The notes below the pieces were generated by a model that was not told where the DNA came from, did no database searches, and saw only the letters and a program-made list of their open reading frames with translations. From Nitrospira sp. (lineage in GTDB: Bacteria; Nitrospirota; JACRHL01), in contig JALWRU010000122.1 of the NCBI GenBank assembly GCA_026994095.1, forward strand, positions 1 to 7,596: DNA of 7,596 bases, given 5' to 3'. The translations under genes were made by a program, and so were the position numbers. Numbering within the stretch: position 1 is the first letter of the stretch; each line of letters starts with the position of its first letter. Of this stretch, positions 1 to 5,643 are shown one piece after another.

Positions 1-80
1 CGACCCAAAGTCTGGTCGGTGGCATCTACCACAAACCACTTGATCGGCTGGTCCTGCTTACGAAACGACAGCGTTTTCAT
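1..80 (-). CDS. rplM: Ribosomal protein L13, N-terminal fragment (runs off the left edge)
   Basis: The minus strand from 80 down encodes MKTLSFRKQDQPIKWFVVDA followed by TDQTLGR. This matches the start of bacterial L13 (E. coli MKTF...WYVVDATGKTLGR), a 50S subunit protein that binds 23S rRNA early in assembly. Only 26 codons are in the window, so the rest of the protein and the usual partner rpsI (S9) would lie to the left. The ATG at 80-78 is the natural start because it gives the conserved MKT N-terminus. Its ribosome-binding site is weak (GAGA about 9 bases upstream on the minus strand). A consensus-like promoter lies about 90 bases upstream. The call rests on about 15 recognisable residues, but the WFVVDAT...TLGR signature is distinctive. 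Confidence 0.88.
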   Translation of the reverse strand, partial: MKTLSFRKQDQPIKWFVVDATDQTLG

Positions 81-165
81 TCCAACAATCTCAACTAAAA
101 CAGCATACAGATGCCCCAACACACACCATGCACCGGGGCCTCACCGACACCAGAGCCGGAGGAAG
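81..165 (-). promoter_or_regulatory. rplM mRNA leader (possible L13 autoregulatory region)
   Basis: This is the untranslated stretch between the predicted rplM transcription start and the ATG. In E. coli the rplM-rpsI operon is autoregulated by L13 acting on its own mRNA leader. Here the minus-strand leader can form a small imperfect hairpin: GGCTC pairs with GAG and CC with one bulged G, around a 10-base loop just downstream of the start. Whether it binds L13 cannot be judged from sequence. Confidence 0.3.
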
Positions 166-171
166 CCAAGC

Positions 172-199
172 ATTATAACCCGCTCAGGGGGCAGGTCAA
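172..199 (-). promoter_or_regulatory. Sigma70-type promoter for rplM
   Basis: Read on the minus strand, TTGACC (199-194) and a perfect TATAAT (177-172) are separated by 16 bases. The expected transcription start is near 165, leaving a leader of roughly 85 bases before the rplM ATG at 80. This is the strongest promoter-like sequence in the window and points towards the ribosomal gene, as expected for a highly expressed operon. Confidence 0.75.
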
Positions 200-493
200 G
201 CATAAAACCGCACCAGGTTGCAGGTCCGTATCCGGGGCAGGATTGGGAACAGGTTTGCCTACTAGTGGTCATGGGGCACCCTTATGATTGCAGCACAGCG
301 GCCTGTTGAGCGGCCCGGTAGTGGAAGGATTCGCTTGTGCCGGCTTCATGTGCGGCCAATCGGTCGACGGGTATGTGTGTGGCACGACTCTTGAAAAACT
401 TGTGACGGCTGTCCGGTCGTCGCGGTTCTCAGGAGACCATCTATATGGTGGTTCGGTGGGGAATGAGGGTGGCCTGAACGGACGGCGGTTTCC
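200..493. other. Intergenic region with no convincing gene
   Basis: About 290 bases lie between the divergent rplM and moaC promoters. The open frames here give translations with no family resemblance, skewed composition and no good ribosome-binding sites. I see no tRNA or insertion sequence. A small perfect hairpin occurs at 436-449 (ACCAT, loop CTAT, ATGGT). The stretch could hold regulator sites or an unrecognised small RNA, but nothing decides this. Confidence 0.5.
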
Positions 494-522
494 TTGACAA
501 TATTCGAGGGTAGCCGTAAGGT
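494..522 (+). promoter_or_regulatory. Candidate promoter for the moaC operon
   Basis: A perfect TTGACA (494-499) is followed after 17 bases by TAAGGT (517-522), which keeps the key T, A and final T of the -10 consensus. Transcription would start near 529, giving a leader of about 140 bases before the moaC GTG. The -10 box is weak, which suits an activator-assisted or regulated promoter. There is no better rightward candidate nearby. Confidence 0.45.
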
Positions 523-582
523 TTGGAAATCCATTTTTATGGTGGTTTGTGTTTTTGTTTTAGGCCGGGTCTTCTGTTTTAA

Positions 583-647
583 CCGTGGATTGACGCCGCT
601 GCCGCTGTCGTTGGTGGGCAATGTGTTGCCACGGTCGTAATTTTTTT
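583..647 (+). promoter_or_regulatory. Structured moaC leader with two competing hairpins and a T-run
   Basis: CCGTGG (583-588) is perfectly complementary to CCACGG (629-634), while GGCAA (617-621) and TTGCC (626-630) form a tight hairpin with loop TGTG. The two stems share bases 629-630, so they compete in part. A run of seven Ts (641-647) follows, then the moaC ribosome-binding site (657-661). The arrangement resembles an attenuator or riboswitch expression platform, but the T-run starts several bases after the stems, so classical termination would be weak. I could not match it to the known Moco riboswitch. Confidence 0.3.
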
Positions 648-667
648 CAAGTGTATGGAGGTGTGGT

Positions 668-1186
668 GTGGAGGATCAGCTGACACATTTTAACGAGTCC
701 GGCCGGGCTCGTATGGTGGACGTTTCTGGCAAGCCGGATACCCAGCGCATCGCTGTGGCGGCGGGCACTATCAAGGTGTTGCCGGCAACCTTCGAGCGCA
801 TCATGGCGGGTCATATGAAAAAAGGTGACGTGCTGGGTGTGGCACAGGTGGCAGGGATTATGGGGGCCAAGGCCACCCACAGCATCATCCCCATGTGTCA
901 CCCGCTGCTGCTGACCAAGGTCGATATCGAGTTTGATACCGATGAGACCGTCGATGCCAACGGCTACTGCGCCATCACCGCCACCGCCACCGTGGCCGTA
1001 TCGGGACAGACCGGTGTCGAGATGGAGGCCTTGACCTCTGTCAGTGTGGCGCTGCTCACGATCTATGACATGAGCAAGGCCATCGACAAGGGTATGTATA
1101 TGATGAACGTGGGCCTGATCTCGAAAGAGGGAGGTAAATCCGGCGACTTTACCAACGCCCACATTGCCTCCATGCATGCCGACTGA
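668..1186 (+). CDS. moaC: Cyclic pyranopterin monophosphate synthase MoaC
   Basis: MoaC converts the MoaA product (3',8-cyclo-7,8-dihydro-GTP) into cyclic pyranopterin monophosphate, the first stable intermediate of molybdenum-cofactor synthesis, in the cytoplasm. At 172 residues it is slightly longer than E. coli MoaC (161). It aligns throughout: LTHFNESGRARMVDVSGK near the N-terminus, the PMCHPL motif (His78), TGVEMEALT (Glu118, Glu120), IYDMSKA (Asp134, Lys137) and GGKSGDF at 155-161. Lys52 also matches a known catalytic lysine, so all expected active-site residues are present. The start is GTG at 668, supported by GGAGG (657-661) six bases upstream. It is the first gene of a rightward set that also holds moaD-moaE. 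No moaA is visible in the window, so that step must be encoded elsewhere. Confidence 0.96.
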   Translation: MEDQLTHFNESGRARMVDVSGKPDTQRIAVAAGTIKVLPATFERIMAGHMKKGDVLGVAQVAGIMGAKATHSIIPMCHPLLLTKVDIEFDTDETVDANGYCAITATATVAVSGQTGVEMEALTSVSVALLTIYDMSKAIDKGMYMMNVGLISKEGGKSGDFTNAHIASMHAD

Positions 1187-1216
1187 TCTGCAAGCTGATC
1201 AACGGGTGGCTGTGTC

Positions 1217-2617
1217 GTGATTGTTGTTGAAGATCTGGTCAAGTGCTACGGCACTTCAGATAAACGCTCCGTGGATGGGGTCTCGTTTGAGATTGCCGAG
1301 GGCGAGGTGTTTGCTTTTCTCGGCCCTAACGGGGCAGGCAAAAGCACTACGGCCAAGATCCTGACCACCCTGATGGCGCCCACATCCGGTCGGGCCTCGG
1401 TGGCCGGGTTCGATGTAATGGAAGAGTCACGTAAGGTGCGTGAATGCATCGGCTACGTGGCCCAGAACACCGGCATCGACTTCTTCATGACCGGGCGTGA
1501 AAACCTCACGCTCATCGCCCATCTGTATCACTTGAAAGGGGCTGAACTCAAGGAGCGGGTCGACACCATGCTCGACTACTTCAGCCTGACTGAAGTGGCC
1601 GACCAGATGTGTGCCGGGTACTCTGGCGGTATGCAGCGTAAGCTGGATATTGCCACCGCGCTGCTGCATCGCCCCAAGGTGCTGTTTTTAGATGAGCCCA
1701 CATTGGGCCTTGATGCCCAGAGCCGTATTGACCTGTGGGATTATGTGCGACGCTTGAACGCCGAATTCGGTGTGACGGTGTTTCTCACTACCCACTACCT
1801 GGATGAGGCAGACAAACTGGCTGACCGGGTCGGCATTATTGATGATGGCCAGTTACAGATTGTCGGCACCCCGTCGGAGTTAAAAGACACCTTGAAGGGC
1901 GACTCCATCGCCCTGTCCTTTGACGGTGATGACACCGAAAAGGCGCGCCCCCTGCTGGAGCATGCCGATTTTGCCAAAGAGGTGCTCACCGAAGACGACA
2001 GCCTGCGTATCTATGTGGACAACGGCGGCGCCACCATCGCCAGCCTGATCGGGTTATTGTCTGACAACGATATTCAGGTCAAGTCGGTGACCCTGGCACG
2101 TCCTACGCTGGATGATGTGTTCATCAAATTCACCGGCAAGTCCATGGACAAGGTGGAGGAGAAGGTCGATCCCTGGTGGTCCCAATGGTCCGGCGGCGGT
2201 GGCAACGACGAGCATACCGAGTGGAAGGGCAACAAGTGGGTCAATTCCGACGGCTCTGCCAAGGATCAGGCGGCCTTTGATGAGTGGGCCGCGACCGAAG
2301 GGGTGGCCGACGCCATTGCCGAGGACGAGCGGAAAGCGGCGGACGCTGCAGACAAAACCGCTGACGCCACTACCGATGATAGCGCTACCGACAGCGACGA
2401 TGCTGCGGACGAGGACACCGCGACCAGTGAGGTAAATGTGAGCGAATCCGATACTACCGACGATAACAAGCCTGCCCCTGGTGGCGACACCGGTTGGTCG
2501 GGTAACGAGTGGGTCAATGCTGACGGCTCCCCCAAAGACCCGGAGGCCATGGCCGAGTGGTTAAAGGGCGGAGAGAGCGCCGACGCCGACAGCAAAGACA
2601 AAGAGGGGGCCCGCTAG
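1217..2617 (+). CDS. ABC exporter ATPase (DrrA/ABC-2 type) with long acidic repeat-bearing tail
   Basis: This is the nucleotide-binding subunit of an ABC-2 type exporter; it hydrolyses ATP to drive the membrane partner encoded immediately downstream. Visible motifs are Walker A GPNGAGKST (36-44), Q-loop Gln83, signature YSGGMQRK (135-142), Walker B VLFLDEP (155-161), D-loop LGLD (163-166) and H-loop His193. A DrrA-type C-terminal domain ends in ARPTLDDVFIKFTGKS near 309. DrrA-like ATPases usually stop about there; this one continues for about 157 more residues. The tail has two copies of a Trp-rich motif (335-357 and 426-448) joined by an Asp/Ala/Thr-rich, probably disordered linker, and is strongly acidic. 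The start is GTG at 1217, with GGGTGG seven bases upstream. It follows moaC by 30 bases. Substrate unknown; a link to Moco is positional only. Confidence 0.92.
   Translation: MIVVEDLVKCYGTSDKRSVDGVSFEIAEGEVFAFLGPNGAGKSTTAKILTTLMAPTSGRASVAGFDVMEESRKVRECIGYVAQNTGIDFFMTGRENLTLIAHLYHLKGAELKERVDTMLDYFSLTEVADQMCAGYSGGMQRKLDIATALLHRPKVLFLDEPTLGLDAQSRIDLWDYVRRLNAEFGVTVFLTTHYLDEADKLADRVGIIDDGQLQIVGTPSELKDTLKGDSIALSFDGDDTEKARPLLEHADFAKEVLTEDDSLRIYVDNGGATIASLIGLLSDNDIQVKSVTLARPTLDDVFIKFTGKSMDKVEEKVDPWWSQWSGGGGNDEHTEWKGNKWVNSDGSAKDQAAFDEWAATEGVADAIAEDERKAADAADKTADATTDDSATDSDDAADEDTATSEVNVSESDTTDDNKPAPGGDTGWSGNEWVNADGSPKDPEAMAEWLKGGESADADSKDKEGAR
2219..2287 (+). repeat. Trp-rich 23-residue protein repeat, copy 1
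   Basis: This encodes residues 335-357 of the ABC ATPase tail. The pattern is WxGNxWVNxDGSxKD, followed by an Ala and a closing Glu-Trp. Copy 2 shares 14 of 23 residues at the same spacing. The two copies differ in many codons, so this is a diverged protein-level repeat rather than a recent DNA duplication. Confidence 0.8.
2492..2560 (+). repeat. Trp-rich 23-residue protein repeat, copy 2
   Basis: This encodes residues 426-448 of the ABC ATPase, close to its C-terminus, with the same WxGNxWVNxDGSxKD core and closing Glu-Trp as copy 1. The two are separated by 68 residues of acidic low-complexity linker. I do not recognise the motif as a named domain; it may be a small binding module. Confidence 0.8.
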
Positions 2618-2623
2618 GCGACC

Positions 2624-3388
2624 GTGTTTGCTTCGGATACCTATCACCTGTTCATGAAGTACATGCGGATCACGTGGCGCATGCCTATGTGGACGCTGTT
2701 TGGTCTGGCCCAACCGCTGATCTGGCTGATTATTTTCAGCGACCTGTTCTCTGAAATGGCCAAGTTACAAGGCTGGCCGACCACCTCTTATGCCAATTTC
2801 TTTTTGCCCGGTGTGATGGTCATGACGGTGCTGTTCGGCTCGGCCTGGGCCGGGGTCAGCCTGCTGCGCGAGGTCAATTTTGGCACCGTCGACAAGATGA
2901 TGGTGACCCCCATTCATCGCGGTGCTGTGCTGTTTTCGCGGGTGCTGCATTCCGCCGCCACAGTGATCATTCAGTGTGTGGTGCTGCTGATCATGGCATT
3001 TATCATGGACCTGGATCTGAACCTGTCGGTACTGCCGCTGGCTGCGGGTCTGGTCGCGGTACTGACGCTGGGCATCGGGTTTGCGTCGCTCTCCAACGGC
3101 ATCGCCATTGTGCTGCGTCGGGAGGAGCCGCTGGTGGTCGTGGGCAACTTTATGACCCTGCCGTTAATGTTTTTCAGCTCGGCCATGATGCCGGTTAAAT
3201 ATATGCCTGACTGGATCCAGTGGTGTGCGGTGGTGAACCCCATCAACTACGCCGTAGAGGCCTCTCGCACCATGCTGGTGGGCAAGCAGGACTGGGTCGC
3301 GTTCGGCCAGGGGTATGCGATTGTGTTTGGGTTTGCGGTGGTGGCCTTTATGTGGGCCAACTTCACCTTTATGAAGAGCCGCCAATAG
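2624..3388 (+). CDS. ABC-2 type exporter permease (DrrB-like)
   Basis: This is the membrane subunit that pairs with the upstream ATPase. At 254 residues it has about six hydrophobic segments (roughly 22-41, 60-82, 108-129, 135-160, 168-188 and 228-250), typical of the ABC-2 membrane family. The family's conserved region is clear: LRREEPLVVVGNFMTLPL (164-181), then FFSSAMMP, a Trp-rich stretch, and NPINYAVEASR (205-215). ABC-2 permeases of this size export drugs, lipids or polysaccharides. The start is GTG at 2624, six bases after the ATPase stop. Its ribosome-binding site is poor (AGG overlapping that stop codon), suggesting translational coupling. An internal ATG at residue 11 would be an alternative start. 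The substrate cannot be told from the sequence. Confidence 0.93.
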   Translation: MFASDTYHLFMKYMRITWRMPMWTLFGLAQPLIWLIIFSDLFSEMAKLQGWPTTSYANFFLPGVMVMTVLFGSAWAGVSLLREVNFGTVDKMMVTPIHRGAVLFSRVLHSAATVIIQCVVLLIMAFIMDLDLNLSVLPLAAGLVAVLTLGIGFASLSNGIAIVLRREEPLVVVGNFMTLPLMFFSSAMMPVKYMPDWIQWCAVVNPINYAVEASRTMLVGKQDWVAFGQGYAIVFGFAVVAFMWANFTFMKSRQ

Positions 3389-3391
3389 CCC

Positions 3392-3484
3392 ATGAGTAAG
3401 AACGAGTGTTACCATAAACGGCTCCCATCCGGGAATATTGCCGCCAAATTGACCTGTTGCAGGTACGATGACGAGAGGAGTTAG
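3392..3484 (+). CDS. Possible 30-residue small protein or leader peptide
   Basis: An ATG three bases after the permease stop opens a 30-codon frame (begins MSKNECYHKR, ends YDDERS) that closes at TAG six bases before the moaD-moaE ATG. It fills almost the whole gap and contains three cysteines, including a Cys-Cys pair. The moaD-moaE ribosome-binding site lies inside its last codons, so translation through it could couple the exporter to moaD-moaE. Its own ribosome-binding site is poor. An open frame this short arises by chance fairly often, so it may not be a gene. I recognise no family. Confidence 0.25.
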   Translation: MSKNECYHKRLPSGNIAAKLTCCRYDDERS

Positions 3485-3490
3485 GGGCGC

Positions 3491-4183
3491 ATGATCACCG
3501 TAAAATTGTTCGCAGTGCTAAAAAAACTGGCTGGGACCGACGAGCTCAATTTGCCAGTGCCTGCGGGTGGAACTGTGGCTGATGTTATCAGCGCCATCTC
3601 TGAGATGCATCCGGAGGTGGGCAAGCTCATCTCCGAGCGCAAGGTGATGTTATCGCTGAATCAGGAGTCCGCTGAGGACCAGATGGCGGTCAAGTCAGGC
3701 GACGAGTTGGCCGTATTGCCGCCGTTTGCCGGAGGCTCCGGTGAGGCGCCTGCCGACGTGGACCAGTTGGTGCGGGTGCAGGAAGGGCCGTTTGACGTCA
3801 ACGCCGAGATTGAACTGGTCAAGCAGGCCTCCAAGGGGATTGGCGCCATCGTCACTTTTTTGGGGATTGGCCGGGATCACTCCAAGGGTAAGGACATCGA
3901 AGGGCTGACCTTCGAGTACTACGCCGGGATGGCCGAGAAGCGACTCAAACAGATTCGTGAGCAGGCCATCCGTGATTTCAACCTGGTGGAGTGCGGCATC
4001 GTACACCGCTTTGGTGACATCACCCTGGGTGAAGACATCGTGTTGATCAATGCCGCTTCGTCCCACCGGCCAGAGGCTTTTGAGGCCTGCCGCTGGTGCA
4101 TCGACGAGCTCAAGCGCATCACCCCGATCTGGAAAAAAGAGTTCACGCCGGAGGGCGAGGTGTGGGTGGAAGAGCACCCGTAA
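3491..4183 (+). CDS. moaDE: Fused molybdopterin synthase (MoaD-MoaE)
   Basis: Both subunits of molybdopterin synthase lie in one 230-residue frame. Residues 1-82 are MoaD, a ubiquitin-like sulfur carrier ending LPPFAGG, where Gly82 would be the thiocarboxylated C-terminus in the free protein. After a linker (83 to about 98) comes MoaE: GAIVTFLGIGRDH (Arg128), LTFEYYAGMAEK (139-150), SSHR (190-193), ELKRITPIWKKE (206-217) and TPEGEVWVEEHP at the end. Lys208 and Lys215 fall seven apart, as do the catalytic Lys119 and Lys126 of E. coli MoaE. The enzyme turns cyclic pyranopterin monophosphate into molybdopterin. Comparable fusions, such as mycobacterial MoaX, must be cleaved after the Gly-Gly to work, so cleavage is inferred here. 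ATG at 3491, with AGGAG ten bases upstream. Confidence 0.95.
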   Translation: MITVKLFAVLKKLAGTDELNLPVPAGGTVADVISAISEMHPEVGKLISERKVMLSLNQESAEDQMAVKSGDELAVLPPFAGGSGEAPADVDQLVRVQEGPFDVNAEIELVKQASKGIGAIVTFLGIGRDHSKGKDIEGLTFEYYAGMAEKRLKQIREQAIRDFNLVECGIVHRFGDITLGEDIVLINAASSHRPEAFEACRWCIDELKRITPIWKKEFTPEGEVWVEEHP

Positions 4184-4237
4184 CCCCCCTCTGCGAGCGT
4201 AAGTAGTCTGCCTTCCCGTGTGGTTGCGCAGGCGTTG

Positions 4238-4243
4238 TACTAT
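4238..4243 (+). promoter_or_regulatory. Weak candidate -10 box before the FmdE-family gene
   Basis: TACTAT at 4238-4243 matches five of six bases of TATAAT, in the 81-base gap between moaD-moaE and the next gene. No good -35 is visible at 16-18 bases upstream, so it would need an activator or may be chance. The genes may simply be co-transcribed. Confidence 0.2.
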
Positions 4244-4264
4244 TGAGGTAGAGATCAGACCGTT

Positions 4265-4885
4265 ATGAATAAGTTCGAGCGAGCAGAGCTGGATCACGTA
4301 CTTGAGAAGGCCTTTGCTTTCCATGGCAAGCCGTGTGGTGGCACCGTTATTGGTGTGCGTATGGCCATGCTGGGACTGAAGATGATCGGCATCTCCGACC
4401 CCAAGGGTGCCCAGCGTAAAGACATCATGGCCGTGGCGGAGAACGACCGTTGCAGCGTGGATGCGCTGCAGCACGTGACCGGTTGCCGGGTCGCGGCCCG
4501 CGCCCTGAAGCTGAAAGACTACGGCAAGGTGGCGGCGACGTTCGTCAACCTGAAGTCCGGCAAAGCGGTACGGATCGTCTGCCCGGAGGAGACCCGCCAG
4601 ACGGTGGAGCAGTACAAGCCGGCGGAGGGCGAGAAGAAAGAGCGCACCATTGAGGGGTACAAACGTATCCCCCTGAACGAATTATTCTACGCCCAGGAAG
4701 TGACCGTCGAGTTTGACGAAGACGATATGCCGGGACACGCCAAGGCCCGCGTCAAATGTGACAACTGCGGCGAATGGGTGTCGGATCACCGGGAGTTGGA
4801 GGTCGATGGCAAGCTGCTGTGCCACCACTGCAACCAGGGCGGCTATTATCAAGTCGTGTCCGACCGGATTGCGGTACCCGGGTAA
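4265..4885 (+). CDS. FmdE-family protein with C-terminal zinc ribbon
   Basis: At 206 residues the N-terminal two-thirds match the FmdE family (Pfam PF02663), named after a gene in the molybdenum formylmethanofuran dehydrogenase operon of methanogens. Signature regions are FHGKPCGGTVIGVRMAMLG (19-37, His20 and Cys24), ENDRCSVDALQHVTGC (59-74, Cys63 and Cys74) and FVNLKSGKAVRI. The conserved His and Cys residues are thought to bind metal. The C-terminus carries CDNC (165-168) and CHHC (186-189), a four-cysteine zinc ribbon common in longer members. The biochemical role of the family is not settled. Its place directly after moaD-moaE fits a link to molybdenum enzymes or Moco handling, but that is inference. 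ATG at 4265, with purine-rich GAGA ten bases upstream. Confidence 0.9.
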   Translation: MNKFERAELDHVLEKAFAFHGKPCGGTVIGVRMAMLGLKMIGISDPKGAQRKDIMAVAENDRCSVDALQHVTGCRVAARALKLKDYGKVAATFVNLKSGKAVRIVCPEETRQTVEQYKPAEGEKKERTIEGYKRIPLNELFYAQEVTVEFDEDDMPGHAKARVKCDNCGEWVSDHRELEVDGKLLCHHCNQGGYYQVVSDRIAVPG

Positions 4886-4891
4886 GGAGTT

Positions 4892-5539
4892 GTGCGGGAA
4901 AAGGAATCCCATACCACCCTGCTGTTTGTGCGGCACGGGATTCCTGACTATCCGGAAAGCCGGATCTACGCCCGCGACGATGACCCTGGTCTGACCCCTG
5001 AGGGGCAGGCGCAGGCGGCGGCGTTAGGCCGTTGGGTAAAGAGTGGTCAAGTGGATGCGGTCTATGTGAGCCCCACCCGCCGGACCCGTGAGACAGTGGC
5101 CCCCATGGCGGAAGCGCTGGGGATGGCTGCTACCGAAGATGCCCGTCTTGAGGAGCGCCACTTTGGTGTCTGGGAAGGGCTCGATTTTGATACCATCCGT
5201 GATCAGCACGGCGACGACTTTCAGGCCTGGAAGTCCGACCCGATCGGATTTGCCCCTCAGGGGGGTGAAAATATCCTGCAGATGGCATTACGGGTGGGTG
5301 ACGGATTGGCCGATATTCGTGCCCGCCATCCGGGCGACACGGTATTGGTGGTAAGCCATGTGGGCACGATGCGCATCGCCCTGTGTGATGCGTTGACGGC
5401 GCCGCTGGCGGCCTATCGCCGGTTTAATATCGCCACCGGGTCGGTGGCGCGGGTGGATTATGGCAAGCGGCAGGCCAACCTGATGTATCTTGGTATGGTC
5501 CCGGGTGGGACTGGCGAGTGGTCAGGGGGGGATTTGTAA
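4892..5539 (+). CDS. Histidine phosphatase family protein (phosphoglycerate mutase-like)
   Basis: This is a 215-residue member of the histidine phosphatase superfamily, which removes or transfers phosphate through a phosphohistidine. Key residues are VRHG (13-16, nucleophile His15 with Arg14), SPTRRTRET (60-68, phosphate-binding Arg64), LEERHFGVWEG (86-96, likely acid/base Glu88), GGENILQMALRV (124-135) and VSHVG (154-158, second catalytic His156). The active site is therefore complete. Relatives include alpha-ribazole phosphatase (CobC), phosphoglycerate mutases and broad-specificity phosphatases, and the sequence does not decide between them. There is no signal peptide, so it is cytoplasmic. 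The GTG start at 4892 lies six bases after the FmdE stop. The only ribosome-binding sequence, GGAG at 4886-4889, is just two bases before the start. No better start exists before the catalytic motif, and coupling to the upstream gene is likely. Confidence 0.93.
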   Translation: MREKESHTTLLFVRHGIPDYPESRIYARDDDPGLTPEGQAQAAALGRWVKSGQVDAVYVSPTRRTRETVAPMAEALGMAATEDARLEERHFGVWEGLDFDTIRDQHGDDFQAWKSDPIGFAPQGGENILQMALRVGDGLADIRARHPGDTVLVVSHVGTMRIALCDALTAPLAAYRRFNIATGSVARVDYGKRQANLMYLGMVPGGTGEWSGGDL

Positions 5540-5563
5540 GGGTCCAGGACAGGCGGACTATAC

Positions 5564-5599
5564 GACCAAGACGGGCTTGAGCCCGGTTGCTGGTTGGTC
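5564..5599 (+). repeat. Nested inverted repeat after the phosphatase gene
   Basis: GACCAA (5564-5569) pairs with TTGGTC (5594-5599), and inside it CGGGC (5572-5576) pairs with GCCCG (5581-5585) around loop TTGA. A second GCCCG lies further downstream before a run of six Ts. It may be a processing site or weak terminator, but the Ts are too far from the stem for a standard intrinsic terminator. Confidence 0.35.
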
Positions 5600-5643
5600 A
5601 TTGCCCGGACAGTTTTTTGTCATCAGCAAAGAGGAGAAGCGAT

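Noticed and set aside
19..309. Open frame of 96 codons on the plus strand at the left edge
   Set aside because: It overlaps the L13 start on the opposite strand, has low-complexity composition rich in His, Ser and Arg, and has no ribosome-binding site or family resemblance.
427..440. A B12-box-like CAGGAGACC suggesting a cobalamin riboswitch
   Set aside because: The surrounding conserved blocks of the cobalamin riboswitch (the GCCACTG element and the CCCGC-ACTGT stretch) are absent at the right spacing, and the downstream gene is not a B12 gene.
240..493. A Moco riboswitch in the region before the moaC promoter
   Set aside because: I could not align any part of it to the motif from memory, and it would lie upstream of the best promoter, outside the transcript. 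A covariance-model search would settle it.
346..621. Minus-strand open frame of 91 codons in the rplM-moaC gap
   Set aside because: No recognisable family, no good ribosome-binding site, biased composition, and it spans the predicted moaC promoter and leader.
2144..2614. The ATPase tail as a frameshift or fusion artefact
   Set aside because: The frame stays open, codon use matches the rest of the gene, the repeat is conserved at protein level between its two copies, and the frame stops just before the permease start.
3695..4474. Long minus-strand open frame (259 codons) opposite moaD-moaE and the FmdE gene
   Set aside because: It is the antisense shadow of two clearly conserved plus-strand genes, and its translation shows no family features.
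5587..5643. An upstream ATG extending the histidine-rich protein by 19 residues
   Set aside because: No Shine-Dalgarno precedes 5587 and the added residues overlap an inverted repeat and T-run, whereas the ATG at 5644 has GAGGAG at ideal spacing.
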